Below are positions 35,151 through 47,299 of a stretch of 64,000 nt of DNA, piece after piece. Numbering within the stretch: position 1 is the first letter of the stretch; every line of letters starts with the position of its first letter. Source of the DNA: Euwallacea fornicatus. Taxonomy: Eukaryota > Arthropoda > Insecta > Coleoptera > Curculionidae. The stretch covers positions 2,108,001-2,172,000 of the forward strand of contig NC_089541.1 in assembly GCF_040115645.1 (NCBI RefSeq). The letters are read 5' to 3'. The notes beneath the pieces are model-generated. The model did not search any database, was not told the origin of the DNA, and was given only the letters and a program-made list of their open reading frames with translations. A program made the position numbers and the translations under genes.

Positions 35151-36819
35151 TTCTTCTACTAGAATACGTCACATACAATTCGTTGGTGTAGTTGGTCTAT
35201 TTGGTCAGTTACACATTTGGAAAATGCTTATTTTCCATACAGGTTCATAAAATTGCCCTTTACCTACGTGGAAATGATTTCAAAACTCACAATGGGTATC
35301 AACTAAATGAGTTTTAAACTCACAATGCACTTTCCTATTTTTCCTATCACCAAAAATCAAACCCTCTCTAGACGAACATTCAAAGCAAACCTAATCTAGT
35401 TTTTTCCCTTTTCCTTCCCCTATTAAACAGTAATTCTGTTTCTCGAATCAGTTTTAAGTTGATACGTGATAGGAATCAATTGGACTTTAAACTTCTTTGG
35501 CCCCAGTAATAATTTTCGGTTACTACGTGATTGGACGTGGTTTGCCACTCTAAAGCAGAAAGTCACGATGCCAGTTAATCTTTCGTTCTTTCTGTGATGC
35601 AACAGTTTCGAGCATAATAATCAAACTTAAGGCAAACATCTCATTTTAGAGATTTCAATTTCAGTTTTGATTATTGTTTGCTCAGACGCAACCTGACATT
35701 AAATTCACTGTGTTTGCAAACATAATCTCGGAAGTAGCTCCAGTCGCTGTTTACTATTCTTACGGTAACTGGATACGAGCAAGATTTAGATAAAATAACA
35801 TTATCGACCAACAAAATGTCCTAATAATCTTCTTTCGTTTATTAACGGAATCACCAAAGCAAATGAAGGAAGAGATTGGATACAATTTTATGTCCATATT
35901 ACTGTTTGCTTAAAGAGGCATTTCTAGAAATCGATAAAGTTACAACTGTTATTACCGGCTTCCCTCACAGCCGGAGGCTCTATGGGGAGCTCAATGTATA
36001 CACGTTTAATATCCTTTCAGTAAATATAGAGAAAACTGCCTTTTAAACGATGTTTCATGTAATGCAAGGCCGAACTCATTTGATTTCTATATACCACGGT
36101 TGTCTCAAGGAATCGATATGTCAATACGGCTTTTCGTGACTCCAGACGGGATTTACCATACTTTGAAACGTCAAAAACAAATACCCGAAGTTATCCGACC
36201 GTATTAGTGTTTTATTCTTATCCGCATGTCTCAAACTTCCCCTAAGTCCTGCCGCTGACTGCTGGTTGCTGATAGCTCTGGCTGACTGCTGAAAATTTAA
36301 AGTTTCGCTAACTTCCCTTCGGGGGAATATTCTCGCCACATATTAAAACAATTTCTGGCTGATGGTTTGGTCGGCTCTTGCTAAGTTTCGCTAAATGGAT
36401 ATAAATAATGACAGTTTGTTTTGGATGAGAGCGTGCGGATTTGCTCCAAGAAAAGGCTCGAGTAAGGTCAGATTAGCAGATTTTTAATTTTTTTAAAAGT
36501 TCTTAACAGCCTTCCTGTATCGCAACGTTTCGATAAATTGAATCAGTAGGTGTACTGCGTACCGTGGATTCACACTAAATTTTGAATTTCGGGTAGATAA
36601 TTCGTGAAGCCACACGACTGGTGACGTGAGTCAGGCTTAACGGTACGAAAAATTGCATTGCAAATTTTTTCTAACCACAAGAGAAAATTGTTAAAGGTCC
36701 TACTTGCTTACATAGACCCTTTATCCTAACCAATTTCCGGGAAAATAATCTGTGATATATTGGGTATTTAGAGTAAACTTTCTGGCTTGGGTGGTGGAGA
36801 AATAGAAGTGAAATATATA
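35151..36819. other. Intron sequence, nothing recognised
   Basis: No element ends or repeats were identified. The frame at 36121-36339 (minus) reads MARIFPRREVSETLNF… but has no motif I recognise and no splice context. Confidence 0.4.
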
Positions 36820-38069
36820 CTGCGTGACATAGAAAAGAGAACACTCCATAAAAATAGTTGTATTTAAGTAACCCTTTGGTATGCGTGGTTTTACGCTAAA
36901 ACAAATACTTCATTAAAAATTCAACAAATTTAATTGTTAAAAAAATATAATCATAATTTGTGGGCTCTCCGCGGCATCGTATATATTCTTGTACACGTCT
37001 AGGCACATATCTAATGAGGTGATTGATGTCCTCTTGGGGTATCTCATTCCAGGCTAACTGGACAGCATGACATAGCGCCGCTAGGGCTTGTGGGGAATGG
37101 AGTAAATTAGGCAACTTTCTACCTACAATATCCCATACATGTTCGATCGGTAAGAGATCAAAAGATCGAGGTGGCCGAGGTAGCAAATTGATTGAATTTT
37201 GTTGTAAGAAGTTCATGGTCGCTCTAGTCACATGTGGTCGTGCATTGTCTTGCTAGAAAACTGGATTAACGAGAGTTCCCAGAGAAAGGACGAAATGAGG
37301 TTCCAGGACTTCTTGCATGTATTGTGGAGCAGTCATACTGCCTCTAATGAAAAATAAAGATGACCTGTTACCCAAACAGAATCTGGATTCGTCACTAAAC
37401 ATGACATTATCCCATTCCAGAGTCCCATGTATCCGATCTTTGCACCACTGCATTCGATTTTGACAATAATTTAAGGTGAGAAATATTACAAGATGGGGAT
37501 AGGAAATCAGTTCAAAACTTCTATCCGGCGATAAATGGTTCGGATCCCAATGGGCCTTTCATACTCAGCAAACCACTGATTCACCAGTGTTCTCGACGTG
37601 ACGATCATATCTCTTAAGGTCATAATTCGAAGGCGGCGATCTTGGCGTTCTATAGTTCTTCAAGTAGTTCTCCTTCTGCCTGTTTGCTCTTCATGGAACC
37701 ATGCCTGATAACGTCTCATTATAGTGTTTAACCTACGGTTCAATCTAATGGCGATTTCACACTATTTGGCCTCTCTCAAACTCGCTCAATTGATGAAAAT
37801 TTCGCTGCATTCTGTGTATAGGCACATTTGATTAATATGAAAGCACTCTCTAAGCACAGCATACACCAATATATGATATTTTGCAGTTATATTGTTGATA
37901 TTTTATTGAAATTTTTATAGAAAAAAAAATTCCTGATAACTTGTACATACATTGATAAAATGACGGAAAATTTAATTGTCTTTTGTGTACCCATATACAA
38001 ACAAGTATACCAAAAATTATTTAAATAAAACAATTTTTATGGTGCCGTTCTCTTTTCTATGTCACGCAG
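36820..38069 (-). mobile_element. Tc1-like transposon, second copy, internally deleted
   Basis: The termini CTGCGTGACATAGAAAAGAG on both sides (inverse at 38069) with TA flanks match those of the element at 10874-12256. The length of 1250 bp is about 130 bp less than that copy. The missing piece lies inside the transposase between the first and second catalytic blocks. Same orientation as Sema-2a. Confidence 0.9.
36896..37800 (-). pseudogene. Tc1-like transposase pseudogene, internal deletion
   Basis: The N-terminal LSEFERGQIV-like start lies near 37790, followed by a broken HTH. An open piece at 37253-37453 reads MQWCKDRIHGTLEWDNVMFS then DESRFCLGNRSSLFFIRGSM; the first catalytic Asp is present. 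The usual ~45 residues between SRFCLG and the FIRGSM block are gone, so the fold is destroyed. A second piece at 36896-37231 reads MTRATMNFLQQNSINLLPRP, FDLLPIEHVWDIVGRKL and NEIPQEDINHLIRYVPRRVQ. The normal stop after PTNY has become Asp (PTNYDY…), extending the frame. Confidence 0.87.
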
Positions 38070-38188
38070 TATATTTTCGGACACCAGAAATTACATTCAT
38101 TATCATGTTAAATGCGCCACCCAGCAATAATAATACGTAAGCTTTGTACTTTTGGCAAAATAATGCTTCATAACAGAGCATCAAATGA

Positions 38189-38518
38189 TCAGAGTTTCAG
38201 TAAAAAAACATGTACTAATAAAAACGTTAATAATGAGTGACATCGCGTCGTACAGCGATGCAAGCGTGTATTCTTCGCGGCATAGTTCAGAAACAAATGA
38301 TCAATATCCTCCTGGGGTATTTCATTCCATGCTACCTCAAAATGGTGTCGTAAGTCATCCAAATGGTTTGAAGATCTCGATAAATTTCGTAGACCACGCA
38401 TGCTCCACAGATGTTCGATAGGTGATAGATCCGGTGAGCGTGCAGGCCAAGGCGGCATTTCCAATAGTGCTTGTCCTAGGTATCTTTGAGTAATATTCGC
38501 AGGATGTGGACTGGCATT
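38189..38518 (-). pseudogene. Tc1-like transposase fragment, C-terminal third
   Basis: Reads NASPHPANITQRYLGQALLE then MPPWPARSPDLSPIEHLWSM, corresponding to the second catalytic block (DNARPH, here truncated at its start) and the third (SPDLSPIEHLW, Glu present). NEIPQEDIDHLFLNY follows. Sequence differs clearly from the neighbouring copy at 36820-38069, so it is a different Tc1 family. No right terminal repeat was found beyond 38518, so it is truncated. Its left limit may reach about 38100. Confidence 0.83.
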
Positions 38519-41500
38519 ATATGCATATGCAGTGTGGTAACTTTAACTGAAATAAATTCGGCATCTATATACGTGGCATTTGATTTATAGCTAAATTGCT
38601 TAAACACGTCAATTTTTTTTTATCCGAAACACTTTTTGGCAGTATTCTAATGCTGCAAATGTCACCCCCTTAGCTAGGGTGACAGTTACCCTTAAAAGTT
38701 TAAATGGAATGGGGGTTCAAGTGATACACCAGTGTGAAGCTGGGCGAACGCAACAACTCAGGTATCAACTACAGATCAGTACTGATTTTGTAGCTTGATT
38801 ATTAAAGAAGCGGTGGCGTGATGAAATTATAAGTAAAGCACTAGAAAGCGCACTACATAAGATTACTGAACTCGCTTGGGAAATCTGAATAAATTTAAAA
38901 AAAAAGAAAATTTTTCTCCCAGTAGGCTCCGATTACAAGTGAAGGAATTGTGAGAATTACTGAGTACTGGGGGTGGTCACTGATAGACTTATATGCACAT
39001 TTGAAGTTCCACTCAGCGTTGAGGTTCTATAAGCCGAACCAAATTGCGCTTTCAAGTAGCAGAAATCTAAAAGTTGTCTTGCAACAAACCACCGCACAAT
39101 TGTATTGAATTTTCGGCAGCATAATTTTTTCAGTTTGGATTTCAGCTTCTTGTCTTCTTTAGTGATTAGAAACCGTATTGTCTCATTCACCAGCAATCTC
39201 CATTATTAAAATAGATAATTTTACGTTATATTATTTCGCGGAAGAATGCAAAGTATCTATCATTTCTATTCGCCGGCATGGAACTAATTTTACAAATATT
39301 TCAATTTCCGCAAAACTTTGTCCAGAATGCTCGCAGGAGAAAATAGAAATAGCAAAATGGCATGATGGCCTGCTTCAGAAAGCTTTGTTGTATTTAAATG
39401 AGGTTCACGTTTAAAGCGATTGTACGGACTGATTCGATAAACTTTCGGCTCGCGAATGTTTAGTTTCAATATTCAGTTTTGACATGGCCTGCATTGTTGT
39501 GCTTTTCTATTATTATTTGCACTCTTCATGTTTCTGAACCTGCGTTAGTTACGCCAGTTACGAGGATTTTGTGAAGTTCTCTGTGAATTTTTTTCTTTTT
39601 GGCTATTTTGCAGCAAATTGCCAATTTTGTTTTATTTTGTAATTTCCGATATTAAAAGAACCCCCGGATTTCGCGATAGCTCATAACACTGCCGATGCAG
39701 GCATATTTTTTAATTCAGCACACAGTCAGCAGCAATTGGAAGGTCGTAAATTTCCTGCTAATACGGCGCAGCTTTTGTCTCGTAATTCACATGTTTAGGA
39801 GATTTATGCCCTAAAAATCTATTAGGAGCAGATCCCGTATCATGCTAAAGTCTTCATTATGTGTTTTAGAAGCAACTTTGCACGTGTTCCTTTTGCACAA
39901 TCTCGCCTTTTTGCCTAGACAAACAATTGGCAAAACCCAGAAGGAAATAGACGGTAAAATACGTTAAGAATGTGTCGGTTTCCGTGATAGATGGCTATCG
40001 CGCGTGCAACCTTAATCGAGCTATTTTTCCGTTTTTATTACCGAGAGATTTCCGATTCACTGTGTTTATGGGAAGCCAGCTCTTGTAGATTTCTCGCCGA
40101 GATGCCACGATAAAAATATGGTCTTAAATATTATATGTCGATGGTTTATATGGGCCGTGGGCTATGAATGATAGATTTGTTTCGGTTTCTCAACAGTTGG
40201 CTTTTATTTGTAGTCGGGAGATTAAATTTATACTTATTAAAACAAGATATTATGACAGAAGTCCATTCTAAAGAACGAAAAAAACTGAGAAATATGGCAG
40301 TTTACAAGTTTAAACGAAACTTTTAGGGGGCTTAAAACATCCGTCAAGAAACTCAAAAATTGAAAGAGTATAGAATAAACTTATAAACAGTGAACTCACG
40401 CCCAATGAGGTGAAATGACATCGAATTGACTTGGCCACACCCACGATCTATATTCATTGCGCAAGGATTACTAAGCGGTATGCACATCAACCTGGAAGAG
40501 TCTACAGGTTAAGAGATACCCGATCGGCAGGGATTCACCTAAGAGTTGACAGGAATGTCCGCTACGGCGTTTCGAGACAGTGAAGGCCGCTACGTTAACG
40601 ATAATTCTTCTTTTCAGGCACCGAGTTATAGAAATATGCAAAAAAGAGCGAGAACATCTAAAGGCGTTTATAAGCGGATGTGAAATGGTGCGCTGTTTTT
40701 ATTTGATTTTAACTTTACGATCTAACTTTATTGGTTGGGGAGACAGGGCTAACTTTCGACCTGCCTATCAAACAGCAAAGGCTGGACTGGTAGGTTTTAA
40801 GCCACATCTGATTGGAATGAAAGGAAAGAAACATGTTCTAAGCGGTTCTGAAGGTAGAACTGTAAATACCAAAAAGTTGCTTTTCAAAGATTGATAAAAA
40901 CCGTTCTTGTGTTAAAATGGACTTCTATATTCAAAATTTTATATTTTCTACTGCGCAGCTGCCTCTTATCCGGCATTAATTAGCTTAGAGAAGAGTACCA
41001 GTGCTTCCCACTGATGAGATATGCGCCGAGCTGACAGGGACTCTACTTTGTGACACTCCTAATCGGCTAATCATTGCACGAGAGAGGCGCATCCTGATTG
41101 ATGGGCGTTACTTATTCCCTCCATTAACCGGTGAGAATATCAATAAGGCGGTGCCAATTTTATATAACGATAAACGGGCGTGGCAACATTTTTGTTGAAA
41201 TTGCCCCCTCCAAACAACAGTAAGACAATATATTCTCCTATCTCACCCTAAAACTATTCGCTGTATAGAGCCGCATAAACGAGCATGCATCATGTTTCGC
41301 TAAAGTTTATTAATGAGTCCCGTATAGAGCTCTAATTTGCTTTGACATAGTTCTGCCGCTGAACTTCTGATTCAGCATCCTTCGCCGAATATCGTTTGAT
41401 TATTCCTCAATTTGCGACTAGTTCTCGAGATATCGATATCAATTATAATTACCATCGGCGGAACCATACAGGGAAATCTCTATGTCTTTATGCACCTCGC

Positions 41501-43939
41501 TATCATTATAAGTTAGTAATAATTGGATTGTTTAACTCCAAATTACAGCTTCTATGCGATTTCGTGATGTTTGTACGGGATTGCGTGTCGAGGTTGATTG
41601 ATATCTTTCATGGGGTGATACCCAGACACCCTAATTATAATAATATCCCTCTTTCCAGCCTTGGGCTGGGCATATCTGCAAACATGCTATAACTCAATGG
41701 AATTGCTACTTACTAGCTGCAGTTGCTTTCCAAACTACAAATAAGCACGAACGTCAAAAACGAAGGCAATAATTTAAATTGGGAATTGTCTAGGACGCTA
41801 TATTTGTTGTCAGATTTATTTCGATGCCTGAATTTTGATTACCGTGCCTATAGAGAAGAAATTAATTTAAGAGATGCTTTATAAAATTTTACCATCTTCG
41901 GCCAATTAGAAACCTTACAGGGCGGAGCTATCAAATAGTAACTCAATGCGAAACAATACTCTTGGATACACCCTCTACTCATTAGAGGAGAGCTGATGCA
42001 AAGGGGGAGTGGTTTCGCCTGATCAGGTACTATGTGACTGAGCAGGCAGAAAGCTCCATTGGAGAATGAAGCTTTATATAAATTTATTAGCGGATTTATC
42101 TCGTCGCTCGGAAGATTTAATTCTCACAATACACAGTACGTGTGAATGCCTTTTAAGTTCAACAAACCAATTTATACCAAATGAAAAACAAATAAATTGG
42201 AAAACGAATGTGGAAAAACAAATTTGGTAATGTACTCTTGTTATTTTTCAGATTTCATTTAAATCGGCCGGAAAATTTAACGGATACAGCGGGAAAGTAA
42301 ATGTGGGTCACTGGATTGTGTTTTGTGATAATGTGTAGTCAATTTGCGTAACGACGCGGGTTAATTTTTAAATAAACATACACAAAAAAGCCGGGGAAAG
42401 GTGAATTGATGATAATTCTGTGATTTGAATTAGGATGTAAAAAGAAATGGAAAAAAAGGTACTTACGAATAGGAATCGTCCCTGTTTGCAGAAATTTGGC
42501 TGATTTTTATAAGGTTTGTGTACAATTTGCCAACTAGTTTAAATTAGCATAGAAATAGTTGAAATTTTGCAACTAGCGCCGCCCCACCATAAGCAATTTG
42601 TTAGGGAATATACCGCAGGCGTAGGTTAAGGCTTAAGTTGTATGTACCGAACTTATTAACAGGAAATTCGCATTTTTTTTTACAAATAGCTGACGTTTAG
42701 CAAAACATCTAGATTTTGTTACGTTTTTATCGGCTCCATTAAAAATACGACCATTTTTTAGTTGTGTCTAAAATTATTTGACGTTTTACAATATATATTG
42801 CCCTACTGTAGACTATTTGCGAAGAGATAACTTTAGGTGTGACTAATTTACTAGACAGTCCAATTAAGTGAAATTGAACCAACAATGTTTGCACCGTAAC
42901 GCAGTAACATGTCTAATTAGAACTAAAGAATTTAGTAAAGTTGTTCGAAGAAAAATGTGGCGAGATCAGTGTAAATTTTCTATCTACTAAATCAGAGCTT
43001 ATATGCCAACAGTATTACGTGTTTATAATCAATTAAATTCAGTTGTAGAGTGCATCACTGGTTTGACTTGTCCGTAACAGTGATGTCTCGATTTGACTAA
43101 GAGGCGCGGTGAATTTAATTTAAAAAAGTTGAACATTTTTTATATCAAGAGTATATTCAATTAACGCCTGGCGTGACAGTAGTTTTGCATATCTGCTTAA
43201 CCTAAATTTAGCATAATTATCACCTAATTCTAGCACTTAAGCGACAAAATACTCTACTATCAAGTAAAAAAAAATCGTTAATGATTTTAGGGTAAAACCG
43301 CAGCGTCGCAACTTGAGCCACGAGATTTTTTGTTCCAAATATTATATATTGCGTTATATAAACAATAGTATATATTGTATAATTAAATTATTATCAGACG
43401 TAGACTATAAAAAAAAATTTTAGGGACAGTTCTGTATCTGTAATAAAGAGGGACTAGTTTAAAGTATTGGGAAACTCCTCGCCCATATCGCTCTATAAAG
43501 ATCAGCAATGTCGTTTATTTTTTAATTAGTGACAATCGGAAAAACCGTAATTTCTCTTTGAAAGAGTAGCTTTCGAAGTTCATTTTAGAGGGAGTTTTAA
43601 ACCCACGTCAGTTCGACCAGATCAGGGTATAAAAACACCATCACTCTAAGCGCTAATCACCCAAAAACGGGTGGACTTCTAGGGAATACCGTTTTGGACT
43701 AACTAAAACTAACTCACGGGCACGGACAAGGGAGCCGCATCAAAATAGAATAAACTAGTAAACGATTAAATAACGACGAAAAGTCGAACGTTTGTTACAT
43801 GACCAACGATGATTTGTCAATTCGTGTCAAATTGGTAGTACGCCCACCCGTAAAGTGGCGGATTTTCTGAAAAGCGGAGGCTAACCCGAGCTAACCGAAA
43901 TAAACTTCGAAAGAAAAACGTAGCACCCTGTTCACTTAC
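38519..43939. other. Intron sequence, 5.4 kb, nothing firmly recognised
   Basis: At 38750-38910 a stretch ending AATAAATTTAAAAAAAAAG could be the tail of a retroposed sequence, but no target duplication was found. Small frames at 40580-40894, 41001-41198 and 41396-41692 carry no recognisable motifs. 43290-43430 is strongly AT-rich. The Sema-2a donor closes the region. Confidence 0.4.
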
Positions 43940-43991
43940 CTCACAGCTGGATTGGTTAATATTGCTTAGGTTCAGTCGGAAAATGCGGTCC
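43940..43991 (-). CDS. Sema2a: Semaphorin-2A exon (DRIFRLNLSNIN block)
   Basis: A 52-bp exon: one base completing the previous codon, then 17 codons reading DRIFRLNLSNINQSSCE. In semaphorins the sequence at this place is G-A-M-D-x-V-F/Y-R-L-N-L-x-N, so the leading G would finish the Met codon (AT|G). The acceptor is TTTTTTTTCCAG and the donor GTAAGT on the minus strand. The Cys precedes the conserved RDxxNLEP of the next exon (21817-21879), with which it joins in phase 0. The exon encoding YRTFHLD…LYVGAM was searched for up to 64000 and not found, so it probably lies further upstream. Confidence 0.9.
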
Positions 43992-45949
43992 CTGGAAAAA
44001 AAGGAAATTGTTTAGTGAAATTTATCTCTTGGGAATAAAGTGCATCTGTAATTATTACAATGTAACCGTGCTGGATCTGCACCCGCATTCTGAAGCATTT
44101 AACCTTAATAAGTCAACTATTCGAGAACGATAAGCTTTCTATAGCGGTCCTGTTTACAAATGTTGGGCAAACTGAACTGAATGCACATTTGAAGCCAAAC
44201 CGCGCAACCATTTTTGGGACATTACTTCCGCATGAACGTGTCTTTGCAGGAGCGGGTGCCTGGCTTATCGTGTTCATGGAGAATGGAGATATATATGGCG
44301 CTTTGTACGTATCCAAATGGAAGGCTTTATTTAATACCATCGATTCGATATTAGCCCCTTTTTTCTCCGGAGAAAATTCGAAACGCAGATGCCGAAACTA
44401 AATTTCATACTTGGGAATGCGCGTCGATTTATCTAGCAAGGAACTGGAATTTCGATTATTCGCTTCTTTGTATTCTGCAGCTTTTCACATTTTACAATTC
44501 TAGGTATTTTGAATATTATATTTCACAGTGGTGCGGTATGGGAGTTTCCTAATCGGAAAACAGAAATGAATCCATAACTCAATCATAGAGGCACAATAAT
44601 TACATTTCGGCCTGTATCTCGCAACAAACTCATAACGCTCTATGTAGTTTGTTTAAACAATTCATTGCGGTAAATATTAATTTATATTTCGAAGCTGATT
44701 ACAGGAATTTAAACATAATTTCCTCACTTCGACGAAAATCGAAACTGTGTTATTAAATATACGCAACAATATCAAATCAGGGTTTAATTCTGAAACATTT
44801 GGAAATTCTGTTTGTTAAAATATTGACGTTGATGCAAAAATTGAATTATTACCCCTGCCTTTCAGATTCGATTCGTCACATGATTAGTACAAAAGCATTA
44901 ACAGGGGATTGTTCGGTTTTCGATTTGATCCAATTCAATGTCTGTAGGTTGAAAGCCACCATTATAAAGAAGTCCCTCTGTTTAAATTTGTGTTTAGGCC
45001 AAGGCCCTATCGATTTCCCTAATATTCTTTTACCAAAATTCGGATATGTTTCTCCTCCGCGAAAATCCAACTGGCTAACGTGCAATATTTCTCTACCCAA
45101 TTCGGCCAGGTTTTATCTAATATTCATGGCCCCTCAAGAAGTTAGAGACTCTAATGTGAGCCGAAACAGTCCGAAACTAGTTATACTTATGACATTTTGA
45201 TTGGCGTTTGCTTTCTATAATCGAAAACCCTTAGGAGGTATACGATACAATATATCCTGCCTTCTAAACTTGATATTCTGACATTTGGCTGAGGTTGCCT
45301 TTGTAAATGTTGCAAAAGTGTGTGTTCAATATATAATTAACCACTGTCCCCATTGGTAGTGGAAATCTGCTCATATTTAAATATCTTTTGTAGCTCAATT
45401 TTTAATAATACCGTGCAAATAATAGTAAATAGGCGGCAAACCGGAAATTTAAGGCTCATAACGCGAGCAAAAATATCGTAAAATAAAAGCGCACATCCGA
45501 GCTCCATCCAGTTATAAATCTAGCATATTCTTTTATTAAATTCATATCCGAAGCTGCTGGCGAACATAATAAGCTTTTATTTAGTGCTAGTATCCAGTAG
45601 GGCATTATTTAAAGTCCGTGTACCCACACAGTTTAACTGACAAGTTTGCACTTGATCGCCTCTGCGTAAACAAGTTAGAAATTGATTTTTCAATCCCATG
45701 TGCAAAACAAAACACCCTTCCTTCTTCCCTCGCTGGAAACTGAGGGGTATGTCGATGCAGGGGTTTGATTTTTATTTCTTCGTTTCTGGAAAAGAATACC
45801 GACGATTGTTCAGAGGGTGTACCACAGGAAACCATGCCCACTTCCATTATCATCTTCTTTGGCCGATGCTTCGACGAACGGTAACATGTTATAAGCCCCC
45901 TAAAAATGTATAGAACGAAGGTTTCTCCTGATTTAACCCTTCAAGAAAT

Positions 45950-46450
45950 GTAAGACAGACTCCCTGGGTATGTACAGGGGAACGGTTCTTTCCAATTTGT
46001 TCCTTGCCAACATTTTGATTGGTTAAAATGTATCTATATGGAAATATGCCTTCAAATTTTAAGTGGTGATAAGATGAAAGGCGGAGCGAAGTAAACCGCG
46101 CCTCCCGCTTCCCTCATTAAATTCTCCTATAAGTCAATTTAGATAGGGGTGTGGTTTTCCTCGATTTGTCTCTTGTGAGCCTATAGGATTGGTTAATCAT
46201 ATTTAGAGCAAAGCGTAACATGTTACCCTCTTCCCTCACTGCTTAAGACTTACTGCGATGTTATTGCAGAGGCGTGGTTTCCATTTAAATTTCACTACTG
46301 AAAAGGAGGCCAACACCCTTTGTTCTTTTTGGGAAGATTTTCATTGGTTGTGGATGGAACAAAGGGTTTAGCAAAAGAGACCACACCTCCCTATTCCCCG
46401 AACAGCGGTTCAGATTGGTCGGGGTTTGCCCCAAAGTTTTGATTGGAAAT
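45950..46450. repeat. Degenerate tandem repeat rich in GATTGGTT
   Basis: GATTGGTT or a near match occurs at 46018, 46189, 46343 and 46412, accompanied by GTGGTTTTCC / GTGGTTTCC and by CTTCCCTCA blocks. The first spacing is about 171 bp, later ones 154 and shorter. The words are inverted CCAAT boxes, but here they look like repeat-unit landmarks rather than a promoter. Confidence 0.45.
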
Positions 46451-47299
46451 TTCGGAAAAGAAATCAAAATGTCCAATACGTTGAGTAGAAGGATCTTTGA
46501 ATGCTTGTTTACTCATATCAATCTTCAAAGTTAATTACCTTCTTTTACAAACGAACAGCTTAAATGCACAAACTTTTCACAGCAAAAAAGTCCGTTTTCC
46601 GGTGTACTTAGCGGAAGTTAGCCATTAGCCAAGTCGAAAAACCGCATTTCAATTGTCTGCCGGATTGCTTTCGTATTTTCCCTGGCCCTTCTTCCTGTGC
46701 CAAAGAAGTGGACACCAGAATCTGTCCCGAAATTAATGGGACGGCATCTTTTTAGGTCACGAGACATGTTTCTACATCAGACCGTTAATTGGAGCAGCTT
46801 CCTTTGAAATATCGGAGCTTTCTTTGTTCGAATATGAGTAAGTAGATTGGTGTTTTTGTAAATGGGGACAATAAAGCTAAGTGTCGAGAGCTTTTAGCTC
46901 CTTTATTTCCCCCGATATTAGGTGAGGTCGTTTTTTATTGGTGGTAATAAATTTTATTTCTTGCGTTCCTGTTTTATATTATCTGAAGGTAAATGATTTT
47001 GGCGTCTTTCTCTCAGAGGGCAAAAACCTAGATTCGTTTTTCGATTTATGTGAGGACCAAATTTGCAAACCATAACGTCATGGTATTCAATTGAACTCGA
47101 CCGAACACATTTAATTTGCTTCTAATTAAATACTAATTTCTGATAAATTATTGTATTCCCATTAGGGCTCATTACGGAAATCGAATAAACCTTTGGATTC
47201 AATTTCATTACTACAATTTGGGTTTGAATCAATGACATTATTGTTGTTACTAATTATTATTGGTATTTAGGAACAAATTGCATTAACAACAGAAAAATA

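Larger units (their letters stand above)
21880..43939 (-). other. Sema-2a intron, about 22.1 kb
   Basis: The donor GTAAGT is at 43939-43934 and the acceptor TTGCAG ends at 21880. It holds the foldback element at 22280-22781, the mariner at 27248-28500, Tc1-like elements at 29914-30987, 32746-34340 and 36820-38069, the Tigger remnant at 34345-35150, and degenerate tandem repeats. Confidence 0.85.

Noticed and set aside
36121..36339. 72-codon frame MARIFPRREVSETLNF on the minus strand
   Set aside because: No known motif, no flanking element ends and no splice context; could be part of an unrecognised repeat.
43620..43660. GGGTATAAAAACACC, a TATA-box-like sequence
   Set aside because: An isolated TATA motif in AT-rich intron DNA with no gene downstream on that strand.
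44113..44401. Overlapping frames on both strands, one containing AFHLDTYK and the other YGALYVS
   Set aside because: They superficially resemble semaphorin YRTFHLD and LYVGAM, but the two lie on opposite strands, the order is wrong and there are no suitable splice sites.
44799..45200. 133-codon open frame on the plus strand
   Set aside because: No recognisable motif, no splice or promoter context; a frame of this length is unsurprising by chance in 64 kb read in six frames.
45950..46450. Cluster of GATTGG (inverted CCAAT) motifs as a promoter
   Set aside because: The motifs recur with the other landmarks of a degenerate tandem repeat and no transcript start or reading frame is associated.
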